From the NCBI RefSeq assembly GCF_900101395.1, contig NZ_FMZO01000007.1, positions 62,001-126,000 on the forward strand: 64,000 nucleotides of DNA. Reading direction: 5' to 3'. Of this stretch, positions 51,253 through 60,031 are shown piece after piece; the first letter of the stretch is position 1, and every line of letters begins with the position of its first letter. Origin of the DNA: Niabella drilacis (GTDB lineage Bacteria > Bacteroidota > Bacteroidia > Chitinophagales > Chitinophagaceae). The notes under the pieces were generated by a model that saw nothing but the letters and a program-made list of their open reading frames with translations, did not search any database and was not told the DNA's origin. A program made the translations under genes and the position numbers.

Positions 51253-51651
51253 ATGACAGAAGGAAAAAAGGAGATCACAACTATCGGGGATATACGACTG
51301 CTTGTAGACCAGTTTTATACCAGGATCCGGGAGGATCAGCTGGTAGGACCGGTTTTTGATGCGGTGATCCGCGACCAATGGCCCCGGCACCTGGAAAAAA
51401 TGTATACCTTCTGGGAAACCGTGCTGCTCGGAAATCATACCTATTTCGGCAGTCCCTTTCCCCCGCATGCGAAACTCCTGATCGGTGCACAGCATTTCAA
51501 TACCTGGCTGAAGCTGTGGTATGAAACCCTGGACGCTTATTTTTATGGCCCTCTTGCGGAAGAAGCAAAATGGCGCGCCGATAAAATGGCCGCAATGTTC
51601 CTTTCAAAAATTGAATACTACCAGGGCACCGGGAAAACACCACTGATTTAG
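51253..51651 (+). CDS. Group III truncated haemoglobin
   Basis: A 132-residue globin. The B-helix Tyr22 (DQFYTRIRED), the YTFWETVLLG stretch and the proximal His81 in GAQHFNTWL fit group III truncated haemoglobins, which bind oxygen or nitric oxide. I chose the ATG at 51253, two bases after the previous stop; a longer frame to 51175 lies inside the upstream gene. As the last gene of an operon behind an Rrf2 regulator it may handle nitric oxide, by dioxygenation or delivery. Confidence 0.88.
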   Translation: MTEGKKEITTIGDIRLLVDQFYTRIREDQLVGPVFDAVIRDQWPRHLEKMYTFWETVLLGNHTYFGSPFPPHAKLLIGAQHFNTWLKLWYETLDAYFYGPLAEEAKWRADKMAAMFLSKIEYYQGTGKTPLI

Positions 51652-51867
51652 GTATCCGTTTAACGCTTGGGTTAGCGTCATTTCCATACTCCATATTAAA
51701 CACGCATTTTCAAATTCTGACACAGGGCGCTGAAAAAGCCTGTGTTTGCTTAAAGTTCAACGCTAAATCCGTTTGATGTGGCTGAACATTGTTGAATTTG
51801 ATTGAATGCTGTTTAAGGTACACTGATAACTGATCACTGAAAACTGCCAGCTGACTACTCCCAAATA

Positions 51868-51905
51868 AAAACGGTTGCCCCAAACAGGACAACCATTTTT
51901 TATAA
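51868..51905. terminator. Bidirectional terminator between the globin and OmpA-like genes
   Basis: GGTTG (51873-51877) pairs with CAACC (51890-51894). A run of T (ATTTTTTAT) follows on the plus strand and, on the minus strand, GTTTTTATTT. It can end both the globin operon and the convergent OmpA-family gene. Confidence 0.65.
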
Positions 51906-51923
51906 CGCATCTATGTCAGCTTA

Positions 51924-52817
51924 TTATATTCCCGGTGCAGCGGTTTGTGTTGTATCTTTGCTTTTTTCCGGGGCCTTGTCAATCAGCTCCATGAACTGAT
52001 CCAGTTTCGGCGTGATGATGATCTGTGTTCTGCGGTTGCGGGCCTTACCTTCTTCTGTAGTGTTATCTGCAACAGGATTATACTCTCCACGGCCGCCGGC
52101 AGTAAGCCGTTTGGGATCGATGCCGTATTGGGTTTGCAGGGCAATCACAACCGACGATGCTCTTAGTGAGCTCAGGTCCCAGTTGTTGCGGATATTGGGA
52201 CGGTTGATCGGCACATCATCGGTATTCCCTTCTACCAGTACCTCATAGTCTTTATAATCCTGTATGATCTTGGCGATCTTACTGAGGATATCCCCTGCAC
52301 GGTCTGAAATTTCATAGCTTCCGGATTTATAAAGCATGTTATCTGCCAGTGAAATATAGACCACGCCTTTCAGGACTTTCACATCTACATCCCGGAGTTC
52401 ATCCCGGCTTAAAGAACGCGTGAGGTTATTGGTTAATACCATCAGCAACGAATCGCTCTTGTTTTTGGCATTTACCAGGTGCTGGATGTATTTATTAGAA
52501 GAGTTGATCTCATCCACGAGTTTGGAAATATTTACATTACCCTGTGTGTTTTGATTAATACTGTTGTCAAGCGAGCTCTGGAGGGCGGCCAACGCTTTCT
52601 TCAGGGAGGCATTATTGGCCCGTTCCTGCTCCAGTTGTTCTTCAAGGCTTTTAACCCTTGATTTACTTTCTGCCAGATCAACCTGGCTGGCCTGGTAGCG
52701 CTGGTTCAGGTTCTGATAATCGGTTTGCAGGGTCGTGAATTTTTTATTGCTGACGCAACCGGATAAAAACAAAGCGGCAAGTATACACCCAACCGGTAAA
52801 AGACATAATCGATTCAT
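51924..52817 (-). CDS. OmpA-family lipoprotein
   Basis: A 297-residue envelope protein from the ATG at 52817: signal peptide with lipobox LFLSGC, then a long coiled coil (about residues 25-120, heptads in LNQRYQASQVDLAESKSRV), then a C-terminal OmpA peptidoglycan-binding domain with VLVEGNTDDVPI, LSSLRASSVV, GGRGEYNPVADN and NRRTQIIITP. It would tether the outer membrane to peptidoglycan. An extended frame to 52886 adds residues before the lipoprotein signal and is rejected. Confidence 0.92.
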   Translation of the reverse strand: MNRLCLLPVGCILAALFLSGCVSNKKFTTLQTDYQNLNQRYQASQVDLAESKSRVKSLEEQLEQERANNASLKKALAALQSSLDNSINQNTQGNVNISKLVDEINSSNKYIQHLVNAKNKSDSLLMVLTNNLTRSLSRDELRDVDVKVLKGVVYISLADNMLYKSGSYEISDRAGDILSKIAKIIQDYKDYEVLVEGNTDDVPINRPNIRNNWDLSSLRASSVVIALQTQYGIDPKRLTAGGRGEYNPVADNTTEEGKARNRRTQIIITPKLDQFMELIDKAPEKSKDTTQTAAPGI

Positions 52818-53091
52818 AAAAATGGATTCTATTAAACAATGACGGGTCTGCGAAAATAAGATCCGTATATCGCCCGGTAACAACAAAACAAATGCCTAAG
52901 TTTACAAAATCCGGTTTCCCGTGGCTGCGCAGGCTGTAAAAGCCCGCTATTTTAAGGATTTGTTATGTTTTTTACAGGGTATAACGGAGCTTTCAACCCT
53001 TTGGATGGTAAGACGTTCTGCGTGGATATTTCGTTGCAACCTGATGCACAAATAACAATTGTCATATTTTAAAAAATATGTATTTTTAAGT

Positions 53092-53755
53092 ATGGCTAAT
53101 ATGAAAAACACAAAAATGGCCTCCATGGGTCGTTTTATCGATCCGTTAACAGATTTCGGCTTTAAAAGGATCTTCGGGTCTGAACCCAATAAAGAGTTGT
53201 TGATCGCGTTCCTGAACGAATTATTCAAAGGCCGGAAAGTGATAAAGGACCTGGTGTATAACCCGCAGGAGAACAGTGGCCCGGCAAAGCATTACCGCAA
53301 AACTATTTTTGATCTTAGCTGCACCGGTACCAATGGTGAAACCTTTATTGTAGAAATGCAGAAGGCCTAATTTTAACCTGAAGGAAGAAGAAATAACAAC
53401 CGACCTGGACCGCTGGCTGTATGTACTGCGCAATATGGAAACAATGGAAAAAATTCCGGTATTTTTGCATAAGAAAGTTTTTCAGAAACTGTTCCGGATT
53501 TCGGAGGTGGCTAACTTAAAAAAGGAGGATTATATGTTGTACCAAAAAAGTCTTATGGACAAATGGGATGCCTATTCGGTGTTGAAGACCGCAGAAGAAA
53601 AAGGCATGGAAAAAGGCATGGAAAGAGGTAAGGAACAATTTGTGAAAAACCTGATAACCCAATTCAGTTTTACCGATGAGCAGGCTGCAAATGCCGCCGA
53701 GGTTTCCGTTGATTTTGTAAAAAAGATCCGCGCTGCTTTAAAAAGGAAGAAATAA
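53092..53755 (+). pseudogene. Rpn/PD-(D/E)XK transposase-family gene, internally deleted and frameshifted
   Basis: The 5' part (53092-53370) encodes the typical Rpn start, FIDPLTDFGFKRIFG and FNELF-like LLIAFLNELFKG, through ETFIVEMQKA, then meets TAA at 53368-53370. From about 53372, in the +1 frame, it resumes with NFNLKEEEITTDLDRW and continues to 53755 with the family's C-terminal EKGMEKGMERGKEQF and NLITQF segments. About 100 residues of the central catalytic domain normally found between these blocks are missing. Intact members are ~290-300 aa nucleases linked to recombination. Two separate peptides could still be made. Confidence 0.8.
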
Positions 53756-53775
53756 ATAGTATAAAGTATATCGGG

Positions 53776-53813
53776 AAAAGGCTGTTCACTTATGGTGGTG
53801 ACGGCCTTTTTTA
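53776..53813 (+). terminator. Terminator after the Rpn remnant
   Basis: AAAAGGCTGTTCAC pairs with GTGACGGCCTTTT (one bulge, one G-T pair) and ends in a run of six T. It isolates the thr leader from upstream transcription. Between it and the leader ORF (53814-53992) I see only an AT-rich promoter region. Confidence 0.7.
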
Positions 53814-53992
53814 ATGCATACCGTACCCTCTGGGTATAGTAGGCTTTGGACCTCTTTTGGGGGGAGAAGCCGTCAACCAATAAACGCTTATCCATGGTGG
53901 CTGCTGCCGGTGCCCCCGGGAGATTTAAAAAAAAATACGGTATTTGCAATATTTTAATTATTCTGTCTTATCTTGTGCAGGTATCTAAGATA

Positions 53993-54073
53993 ATGCAGTA
54001 CATTTTTCAAAATATCAAACCTTCCTTGGCTTTCGGTAACGAAACCACTACCACTATTACCACAACCCCTTGA
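53993..54073 (+). CDS. Threonine-operon leader peptide
   Basis: A 26-residue open frame, MQYIFQNIKPSLAFG followed by NETTTTITTTP and TGA, 90 bases before thrA. Seven Thr and one Ile codons lie in a row of nine near its end, as in thr attenuator leaders such as E. coli thrL. The stop codon sits in the loop of an ACAACCC/GGGTTGT hairpin. Ribosome stalling at the Thr codons when charged tRNA-Thr is scarce would change folding of the downstream RNA and raise thrABC expression. Nothing else in the sequence explains this codon run. Confidence 0.8.
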   Translation: MQYIFQNIKPSLAFGNETTTTITTTP

Positions 54074-54080
54074 GGGTTGT
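54062..54080 (+). promoter_or_regulatory. Hairpin overlapping the thr leader stop
   Basis: ACAACCC (54062-54068) pairs with GGGTTGT (54074-54080) across CTTGA, which contains the leader's TGA. No T-run follows directly. It may be the pause hairpin or part of an antiterminator; a T-rich stretch at 54113-54152 (TTCTTCTTTCC, ATTTTTGTTTTATT) follows, but I could not define the terminator stem. Confidence 0.55.
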
Positions 54081-54163
54081 ACGCTGCTATATCATCTATT
54101 GGGCATTCTGCCGTTCTTCTTTCCGGGATTATTCCATTTTTGTTTTATTATTAAATCGAGTTC

Positions 54164-56620
54164 ATGCAGGTCTTTAAATTTGGAGGCTCCTCTGTAGCCA
54201 ATGCTGAAAATATAAAAAAAGTTGCAGCCATAGTGGATAATGCTGCAAAGAAAAATTCTATTGTTGTTGTTGTATCGGCCCTTGGCGGCATCACGGATCT
54301 GTTGCTGACGTCTGGTAAAGAAGCCGCAGAAGGCAGTGAAGATTTCCGGGCGAAGATCTCAACGGTGGAGCAACGTCATTTTGAAACCATAAAAGAACTG
54401 ATCCCCATTGCTTCACAGAGCTCGTTGCTGAGCCTGGTAAAAAAGACGATCAACGAAATCGAGGAGATCTGCAATGGTATCTTTTTACTGCGGGAGATCA
54501 CGCCCAGGAACCAGGACCGCCTTGCTGCTTATGGCGAATGGCTGTCTTCGCAGATCATTGCTGAAGCATTGAAGCATGCGGGATTGCTCGTGCTTTGGAA
54601 GGATGCGCGCCAGTTCATTTTTACCAACAGCGATTATACGCATGCCGAAGTGCTCCTGGAGGCTACGGAAAAAGAGGTCCGGAAGTACTTTAAAGAAAAT
54701 AAAAGCAATGTATTTGTGATCCCTGGTTTTATCGGCTCCGATGAGCAGGGGGTAACTACAACATTAGGGCGCGGCGGTTCCGATTACACGGCTGCTTTAA
54801 TTGCAGCGGCGATTGATGCGGAATCCCTGCAGGTATGGAAAGATGTGAACGGGATGATGACCGCAGATCCCAGGCTGGCCATCAATGCAAAAGTGATCGA
54901 GCGGATCTCTTACAGCGAAGCTATGGAGCTATCGCATTTTGGCGCCAAAGTATTATATCCTCCCACCATTCAGCCGGTGATGAGCAAAAATATCCCGCTG
55001 TATGTAAAGAATACCTTTGCACCCGAAATGCCGGGCACCATTGTTGGAGGTAAAGCAAAGGGCGCCAAAATAGTGCGGGAGCATATTGTAAGCGGCATTT
55101 CCAGTGTGAATAACATTGCGCTGCTAAGCCTTGAAGGAAGCGGGATGATCGGTATCCCGGGCTTTTCAAAGAGGCTGTTTGAGGCGCTGAGCAAGGAGCG
55201 GATCAATGTAGTGCTGATCACACAAAGCTCCTCGGAACATTCGATCTGTGTGGCCATTGAGCAGAAGTACCTGCCGGCTGCCAAAAAAGTGGTGGATACA
55301 ACTTTTGCAGATGAAATAGCGCTCAAAAAGGTAGAGCCGCTGAAAGCAGAAACACATCTTTCTATTGTAGCACTGGTGGGTGAAAATATGAAAAGCCTTC
55401 CGGGGGTTAGCGGCCGGATGTTTGGGGCCCTGGGGCGCAACGGGATCAACATCCGTGCGATCGCGCAGGGATCGTCGGAGAAAAATATCAGCACCGTAAT
55501 CGCAACCGATGATGTTCGCAAAGCCATTAATGTATTGCATGAAGAGTTCTTTGAAACCATACAGAAGCAGCTGAACCTGTTTATTGTGGGGCTGGGAAAT
55601 GTAGGGGCCAAACTGATGGAGCAATTGAAGCAGCAACACACTTTCCTGGTGCAGCATCTTAAACTGAATGTAAGTGTGGTGGGTATCAGCAACAGCCGTA
55701 AAATGATCTTTAAGGAAAGAGGCGTTTCTTTAAGCGGCTGGAAAGAAACCCTGGCCGGCGGAGAACCTGCTTCTATCACCGACTTTGCAAACGAGATCAT
55801 AAAACGGAATATGCGGAACTCGATTTTTGTGGATATTACAGCCAACAAGGAAGTGGCAAAAGTATATGAACGGATGCTGCAGAAAAGCATTTCGGTGGTA
55901 GCCTGCAATAAAATTGCGGCGGCTTCGCCGTTTGCTGAGTATAAAAAATTAAAAGAGCTGGCTCATGTTTTTAATGCAAAGTTCCTGTTTGAGACCAATG
56001 TCGGCGCTGCACTGCCGGTGATCGCCACGCTGAATGACCTGCGCCGCAGCGGTGATGAGATCCGGCGTATAGAAGCCGTATTAAGTGGTACACTGAATTT
56101 TGTATTCAATCATTATGATGGCTCCCGGCCGTTTGCAGAAGTGGTGAAACAGGCCCAGGACGAAGGTTATACCGAGCCGGACCCGCGCCTTGACCTGAGT
56201 GGGATGGACGTGATGCGTAAGATATTGATCCTGGCAAGAGAATCCGGTTTTGAAATGGAAATGGAGGATATAGAGAACCACTCATTTTTACCAGCTTCCT
56301 GCATGGAAGGATCCGTTGATGCTTTCTATAAAGCCCTCGAAAAGGAGGAAGCGCATTTTAAAGGCCTGCTGGATGCAGCTCTGGCAGCGAACAGCAAGCT
56401 GAAGTTTGTAGCTACTTTTAATGAGGGAAAAGCATCTGTCGGGTTGCAGCATGTAAAACCCGAAAACGACCTGTATCATTTGTACGGGAAGGACAATGTA
56501 GTGTTGTTTTATACGGGCCGTTACCCGGAGCAGCCCCTGGTGGTAAAAGGTGCCGGTGCTGGTGCGGATGTAACGGCCAGCGGTGTTTTTGCAGATATTA
56601 TGCGCGCCGTAAATGAATAA
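54164..56620 (+). CDS. thrA: Bifunctional aspartokinase/homoserine dehydrogenase
   Basis: Catalyses the first and third steps of threonine and methionine synthesis. The N-terminal aspartokinase begins MQVFKFGGSSVAN and has GRGGSDYTAAL near residue 203. Two ACT-type regulatory modules occupy about residues 310-460 (with ITQSSSEHSICV and AQGSSEKNISTV), which likely bind threonine. The homoserine dehydrogenase part starts at LFIVGLGNVGAKL near residue 470 and includes the catalytic GTLNFVFN and DPRLDLSGMDVMRK motifs. Length 818 aa equals the E. coli enzyme. It is led by the Thr leader peptide. Confidence 0.97.
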   Translation: MQVFKFGGSSVANAENIKKVAAIVDNAAKKNSIVVVVSALGGITDLLLTSGKEAAEGSEDFRAKISTVEQRHFETIKELIPIASQSSLLSLVKKTINEIEEICNGIFLLREITPRNQDRLAAYGEWLSSQIIAEALKHAGLLVLWKDARQFIFTNSDYTHAEVLLEATEKEVRKYFKENKSNVFVIPGFIGSDEQGVTTTLGRGGSDYTAALIAAAIDAESLQVWKDVNGMMTADPRLAINAKVIERISYSEAMELSHFGAKVLYPPTIQPVMSKNIPLYVKNTFAPEMPGTIVGGKAKGAKIVREHIVSGISSVNNIALLSLEGSGMIGIPGFSKRLFEALSKERINVVLITQSSSEHSICVAIEQKYLPAAKKVVDTTFADEIALKKVEPLKAETHLSIVALVGENMKSLPGVSGRMFGALGRNGINIRAIAQGSSEKNISTVIATDDVRKAINVLHEEFFETIQKQLNLFIVGLGNVGAKLMEQLKQQHTFLVQHLKLNVSVVGISNSRKMIFKERGVSLSGWKETLAGGEPASITDFANEIIKRNMRNSIFVDITANKEVAKVYERMLQKSISVVACNKIAAASPFAEYKKLKELAHVFNAKFLFETNVGAALPVIATLNDLRRSGDEIRRIEAVLSGTLNFVFNHYDGSRPFAEVVKQAQDEGYTEPDPRLDLSGMDVMRKILILARESGFEMEMEDIENHSFLPASCMEGSVDAFYKALEKEEAHFKGLLDAALAANSKLKFVATFNEGKASVGLQHVKPENDLYHLYGKDNVVLFYTGRYPEQPLVVKGAGAGADVTASGVFADIMRAVNE

Positions 56621-56765
56621 GGAACGGATATTATTGGGGGCTCCGACGGATGCAACGACTCAACCATTCACTATTGACCATTAACTGTAGCCCATGGTCC
56701 TTTGCCGATCCATGTTTCATTGAACAACATCTCACTAAGAATATCTCACAAAACAACATCGCACC
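56621..56765. repeat. Phrase repeats between thrA and thrB
   Basis: The gap contains ACTATTGACCATTAAC at 56670-56685, the exact reverse complement of 22052-22067 in the gap after ftsZ. No gene. Confidence 0.55.
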
Positions 56766-57710
56766 ATGAATCAAGTAAAAATAAAATCGCCGGGTACGGT
56801 AGCCAACCTGGTTTGCGGATTTGATATCCTTGGGCTGGCGCTGAACGACCCGTATGATATTATGGAGTTTCGCCTGCTGGATGAACCGCAGGTGATCATC
56901 CACAATAGAGATCATTTTGAACTGCCCACGGATCCGGAACAGAACGTTGCCGGGGTGGTGCTACAGGCGGCTATAGAAAAAGCCGGTGGCAATATCGGGT
57001 TTGAAGTGACCATCGAAAAGCGGATCAAACCGGGCAGCGGCCTGGGCTCCAGTGCAGCCAGTGCCGCCGGTGCGGCTGTTGGTGCCAACTTGCTGCTGGG
57101 CAACCGTTTTTCAACCGACGAGCTGGTGCAACTGGCGATGATCGGTGAAAAACTGGCCAGCGGGGTCAAACATGCCGATAATATTACACCCTGTATCCTG
57201 GGAGGGATCACCTTGATCCGGTCGATCTACCCTATGGATATTGTACCGTTGGCAACCCCCGATCTCTTCGTTACAGTAGTACATCCGCAAATAGAAGTGC
57301 GTACCGCCGATGCCCGGCAGATCCTGAAACAAAAGGTACTGTTAAAGGATGCGATCAAACAATGGGGAAACATTGCCGGGCTGGTGGCTGGTTTTATGCG
57401 GAATGATAAAGCACTGATCAGCCGGTCGCTGGAGGATGTGATCATTGAGCCGGTCCGGAGCATTCTCATCCCGGGGTTTGACGAAGTGAAACAGCAATGC
57501 AGGGAGGCCGGGGCCCTGGGCGGGGGGATCTCGGGTTCGGGACCATCCATCTTTATGCTGAGTGAAACAGAGGCCATTGCACAGGATGTTGCCGGGATCA
57601 TGAAAGCCATCTATTCCCGGATCGGGATCGATCATTATGTGTATGTGACGACGATCAATAACCGGGGGGTGGAAGTGGTGGAAGGGGAATGGTCAATGGT
57701 GAATAGTTAA
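56766..57710 (+). CDS. thrB: Homoserine kinase
   Basis: GHMP-family kinase that phosphorylates homoserine. The N-terminal VKIKSPGTVANLVCGFD, the ATP loop PGSGLGSSAASAAG near residue 84 and the C-terminal ALGGGISGSGPSIF motif are typical. Length 314 aa. The last residues (EWSMVNS) are encoded by an AATGGTCAATGGTGAATAG repeat word that also occurs in intergenic gaps, so the natural C-terminus appears to have been replaced or extended by repeat DNA. Confidence 0.96.
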   Translation: MNQVKIKSPGTVANLVCGFDILGLALNDPYDIMEFRLLDEPQVIIHNRDHFELPTDPEQNVAGVVLQAAIEKAGGNIGFEVTIEKRIKPGSGLGSSAASAAGAAVGANLLLGNRFSTDELVQLAMIGEKLASGVKHADNITPCILGGITLIRSIYPMDIVPLATPDLFVTVVHPQIEVRTADARQILKQKVLLKDAIKQWGNIAGLVAGFMRNDKALISRSLEDVIIEPVRSILIPGFDEVKQQCREAGALGGGISGSGPSIFMLSETEAIAQDVAGIMKAIYSRIGIDHYVYVTTINNRGVEVVEGEWSMVNS

Positions 57711-57998
57711 TCAATGTGTCGTTTCCTTCAAGGAGCGTTTCAGGTTTAATGTTCATCCCGACTATCGGGACCAGGTTAGATTTCATGTTACTCAATGTTT
57801 CTAAGGTCCTTCATAGGGTAGCTTTTGTGTTTTCATAAGTAAGGCATCTACAGGGGAAACTATATCCGGAAAGCTTAAGAAAATGGCATTGAATAGTGAA
57901 TGGCCAGGGGCAACAGGGGGATCTGTAATTATTAGCATCTTGAAACCTGACCCCCGAAATCTAAAGTCTAATATCTAACGTCTAAAGTCTATTATCTA
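57711..57998. repeat. Phrase-repeat gap between thrB and thrC
   Basis: No gene. It holds a TCCCGA-CTA-TCGGGA palindrome (57756-57770) and, at 57966-57985, a 20-base word (TCTAATATCTAACG type) identical to 22218-22237. Confidence 0.6.
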
Positions 57999-59294
57999 AT
58001 GCATTATTATAGCTTAAACCATCAGTCTTCAAACGTAACCTTTAAAGAAGCAACCATAAAGGGCCAGGCGCCGGATAAGGGCCTGTATTTCCCGGAAAGT
58101 TTACCGCGTATTGATGCAGACCTGATCCGCAATATCGAATCCCTGCCTGAAGCAGAGATCGCGTTTCGCGTCATCAGGCCCTATGTGGGCGCAGCCATTC
58201 CGGAAGCGGTGCTGTTTGACATCGTATCGCAAACGGTGAATTTTCCTTTTCCCTTAAAACCGGTTACCAACAGCATTGCATCACTGGAATTATTTCATGG
58301 GCCAACACTGGCGTTTAAAGATGTGGGCGCCCGTTTTATGAGCCGTTGCCTGGGCTATTTTTTAAAAGATCAGCAAAAAGAAGTGACCGTGCTGGTGGCC
58401 ACCTCGGGAGATACCGGGGGCGCTGTTGCCAGCGGCTTTTATGATGTAGAGGGCGTGCAGGTAGTGATCCTTTATCCAAAAGGCCGGGTAAGCCCCGTAC
58501 AGGAAAAGCAGTTAACAGCACTGGGAAAGAACATTACAGCGCTTGAGGTGGCCGGCAGTTTTGACGATTGTCAGCGCCTGGTGAAACAGGCTTTTACGGA
58601 TGATGCCATTCGTGCCAAACGCTTCCTGACCTCGGCCAATTCCATTAACGTTGCGCGCTGGCTGCCACAGCAGTTCTATTATTTCTTTGCCTATAAGCAA
58701 TGGCAGGAGAAGGGGATAGGACCGGTTGTTTCCGTACCCAGTGGTAATTTTGGCAATATATGTGCCGGCCTGCTGGCCAAAGTAACAGGGTTGCCGCTTG
58801 GCCATTTTATTGCGGCCTGCAATGCCAATGATGTGGTGCCCGGTTTTTTACAAACGGAAAACTGGCAGCCAAAGAAAGCGGTAGCCACCCTGTCTAACGC
58901 AATGGATGTAGGCGATCCCAGTAATTTTGTACGGATCATGGAGTTGTTTGGTCGGCAGTTCCTGAAATTAAAGGAGCAGGTATCTGCCACCAGTATCTCT
59001 GACGCAGATACGATTGCAACCATAAAAGCGGTTTTTGCCGAAACCGGCTATACCCTGGATCCGCATGGCGCTGTGGCATACAGGGCTTTGGAAAATTACC
59101 AGCAAACCCATCCGGGTACAAAAGGCATCATCCTTGAAACAGCACACCCCGTGAAATTTCCGGAGGCAGTAAAACAGGCCACCGGCGGGGATATTGAAGT
59201 TCCCGCTTCTCTCGGCGATCTGATGCAGCAGCCGAAACAGGCAGTGGCTATGCCCCCGGACTACGACGCATTTAAGGCCTGGCTGACAGATTGA
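57999..59294 (+). CDS. thrC: Threonine synthase
   Basis: PLP enzyme that converts O-phosphohomoserine to threonine, the last step. The PLP lysine lies in HGPTLAFKDVGARFM near residue 106, with TSGDTGGA near 140 and the phosphate-binding PSGNFGN near residue 246. At 431 aa it is the usual short bacterial form. Completes the thr operon with thrA and thrB. Confidence 0.97.
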   Translation: MHYYSLNHQSSNVTFKEATIKGQAPDKGLYFPESLPRIDADLIRNIESLPEAEIAFRVIRPYVGAAIPEAVLFDIVSQTVNFPFPLKPVTNSIASLELFHGPTLAFKDVGARFMSRCLGYFLKDQQKEVTVLVATSGDTGGAVASGFYDVEGVQVVILYPKGRVSPVQEKQLTALGKNITALEVAGSFDDCQRLVKQAFTDDAIRAKRFLTSANSINVARWLPQQFYYFFAYKQWQEKGIGPVVSVPSGNFGNICAGLLAKVTGLPLGHFIAACNANDVVPGFLQTENWQPKKAVATLSNAMDVGDPSNFVRIMELFGRQFLKLKEQVSATSISDADTIATIKAVFAETGYTLDPHGAVAYRALENYQQTHPGTKGIILETAHPVKFPEAVKQATGGDIEVPASLGDLMQQPKQAVAMPPDYDAFKAWLTD

Positions 59295-59462
59295 TGATGA
59301 GGAGACGGCGCTAGGATCCCGGCCCCATTGCCACTAAGGCTGTAAAACATAAAGCAGCCCCAATAAGAATGGCATGTCTTCGGGTGTCTTTGAAGTTTTG
59401 CAATTTCACGGCCCCGGTGTTCCGAACCATCGGAACTGTGGCAAAAACATTAAATTCGCACT

Positions 59463-60029
59463 GTGCATGATATAGAACCCTATTATAACTGGCAGCATAT
59501 TTATTTGAGTGAGGAAGACGAACGTTCTCCCTTTTACGGGGTGGAGCATTCCCAGTTTGAATATAAGGATGCCGTTTACAATTATTATATTCATCCCCAA
59601 TGGGACTATTTTGGCAGCCGCACGCTTTACCTGAAAGTGCTGATGGCCGACTATGAAGAGGGCTATGCCATTATAGAACTGATAGGGGAATGGAATGATG
59701 CAGTGGAGAATGATATCATGACCTTAAAGCGTGATGTGCTTGAGGTATTCATGAACGAGGGCATTTATAAGTTTATATTGATCGCTGAAAATGTGCTGAA
59801 CTTTCATAGCGGTGACCGCGATTACTACGAGGAATTACATGAAGAATTGAGCGACGCAGAGGGCTGGATCGTTTGTCTGAACATGCCGTCACAGACCCAG
59901 TATGAATTTAAACAGGCGAAACTGAACCAGCTGATCGAATTAATGGATATTCATAACTGGAGGGTATATAAGCCCTACCACCTTTATAAAAAGATCAATG
60001 ATCAGTTAGCAGCCCGCTTAACCGGATAA
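59463..60029 (+). CDS. Hypothetical acidic protein
   Basis: A 188-residue cytoplasmic protein with many acidic and aromatic residues (HDIEPYYNWQHIYLSEEDE, HSQFEYKDAVYNYYIHPQWDYFG) and a helical C-terminus. It has no signal or membrane segment, and I do not recognise the family. The start is GTG at 59463. It lies 2 bases before pssA, so it probably shares an operon with pssA and purS. Confidence 0.75.
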   Translation: MHDIEPYYNWQHIYLSEEDERSPFYGVEHSQFEYKDAVYNYYIHPQWDYFGSRTLYLKVLMADYEEGYAIIELIGEWNDAVENDIMTLKRDVLEVFMNEGIYKFILIAENVLNFHSGDRDYYEELHEELSDAEGWIVCLNMPSQTQYEFKQAKLNQLIELMDIHNWRVYKPYHLYKKINDQLAARLTG

Positions 60030-60031
60030 TT

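Noticed and set aside
53993-54073. Possible extension of the thr leader ORF upstream to 53846
   Set aside because: The upstream part passes through promoter-like AT-rich DNA; the internal ATG at 53993 gives a leader of normal size.
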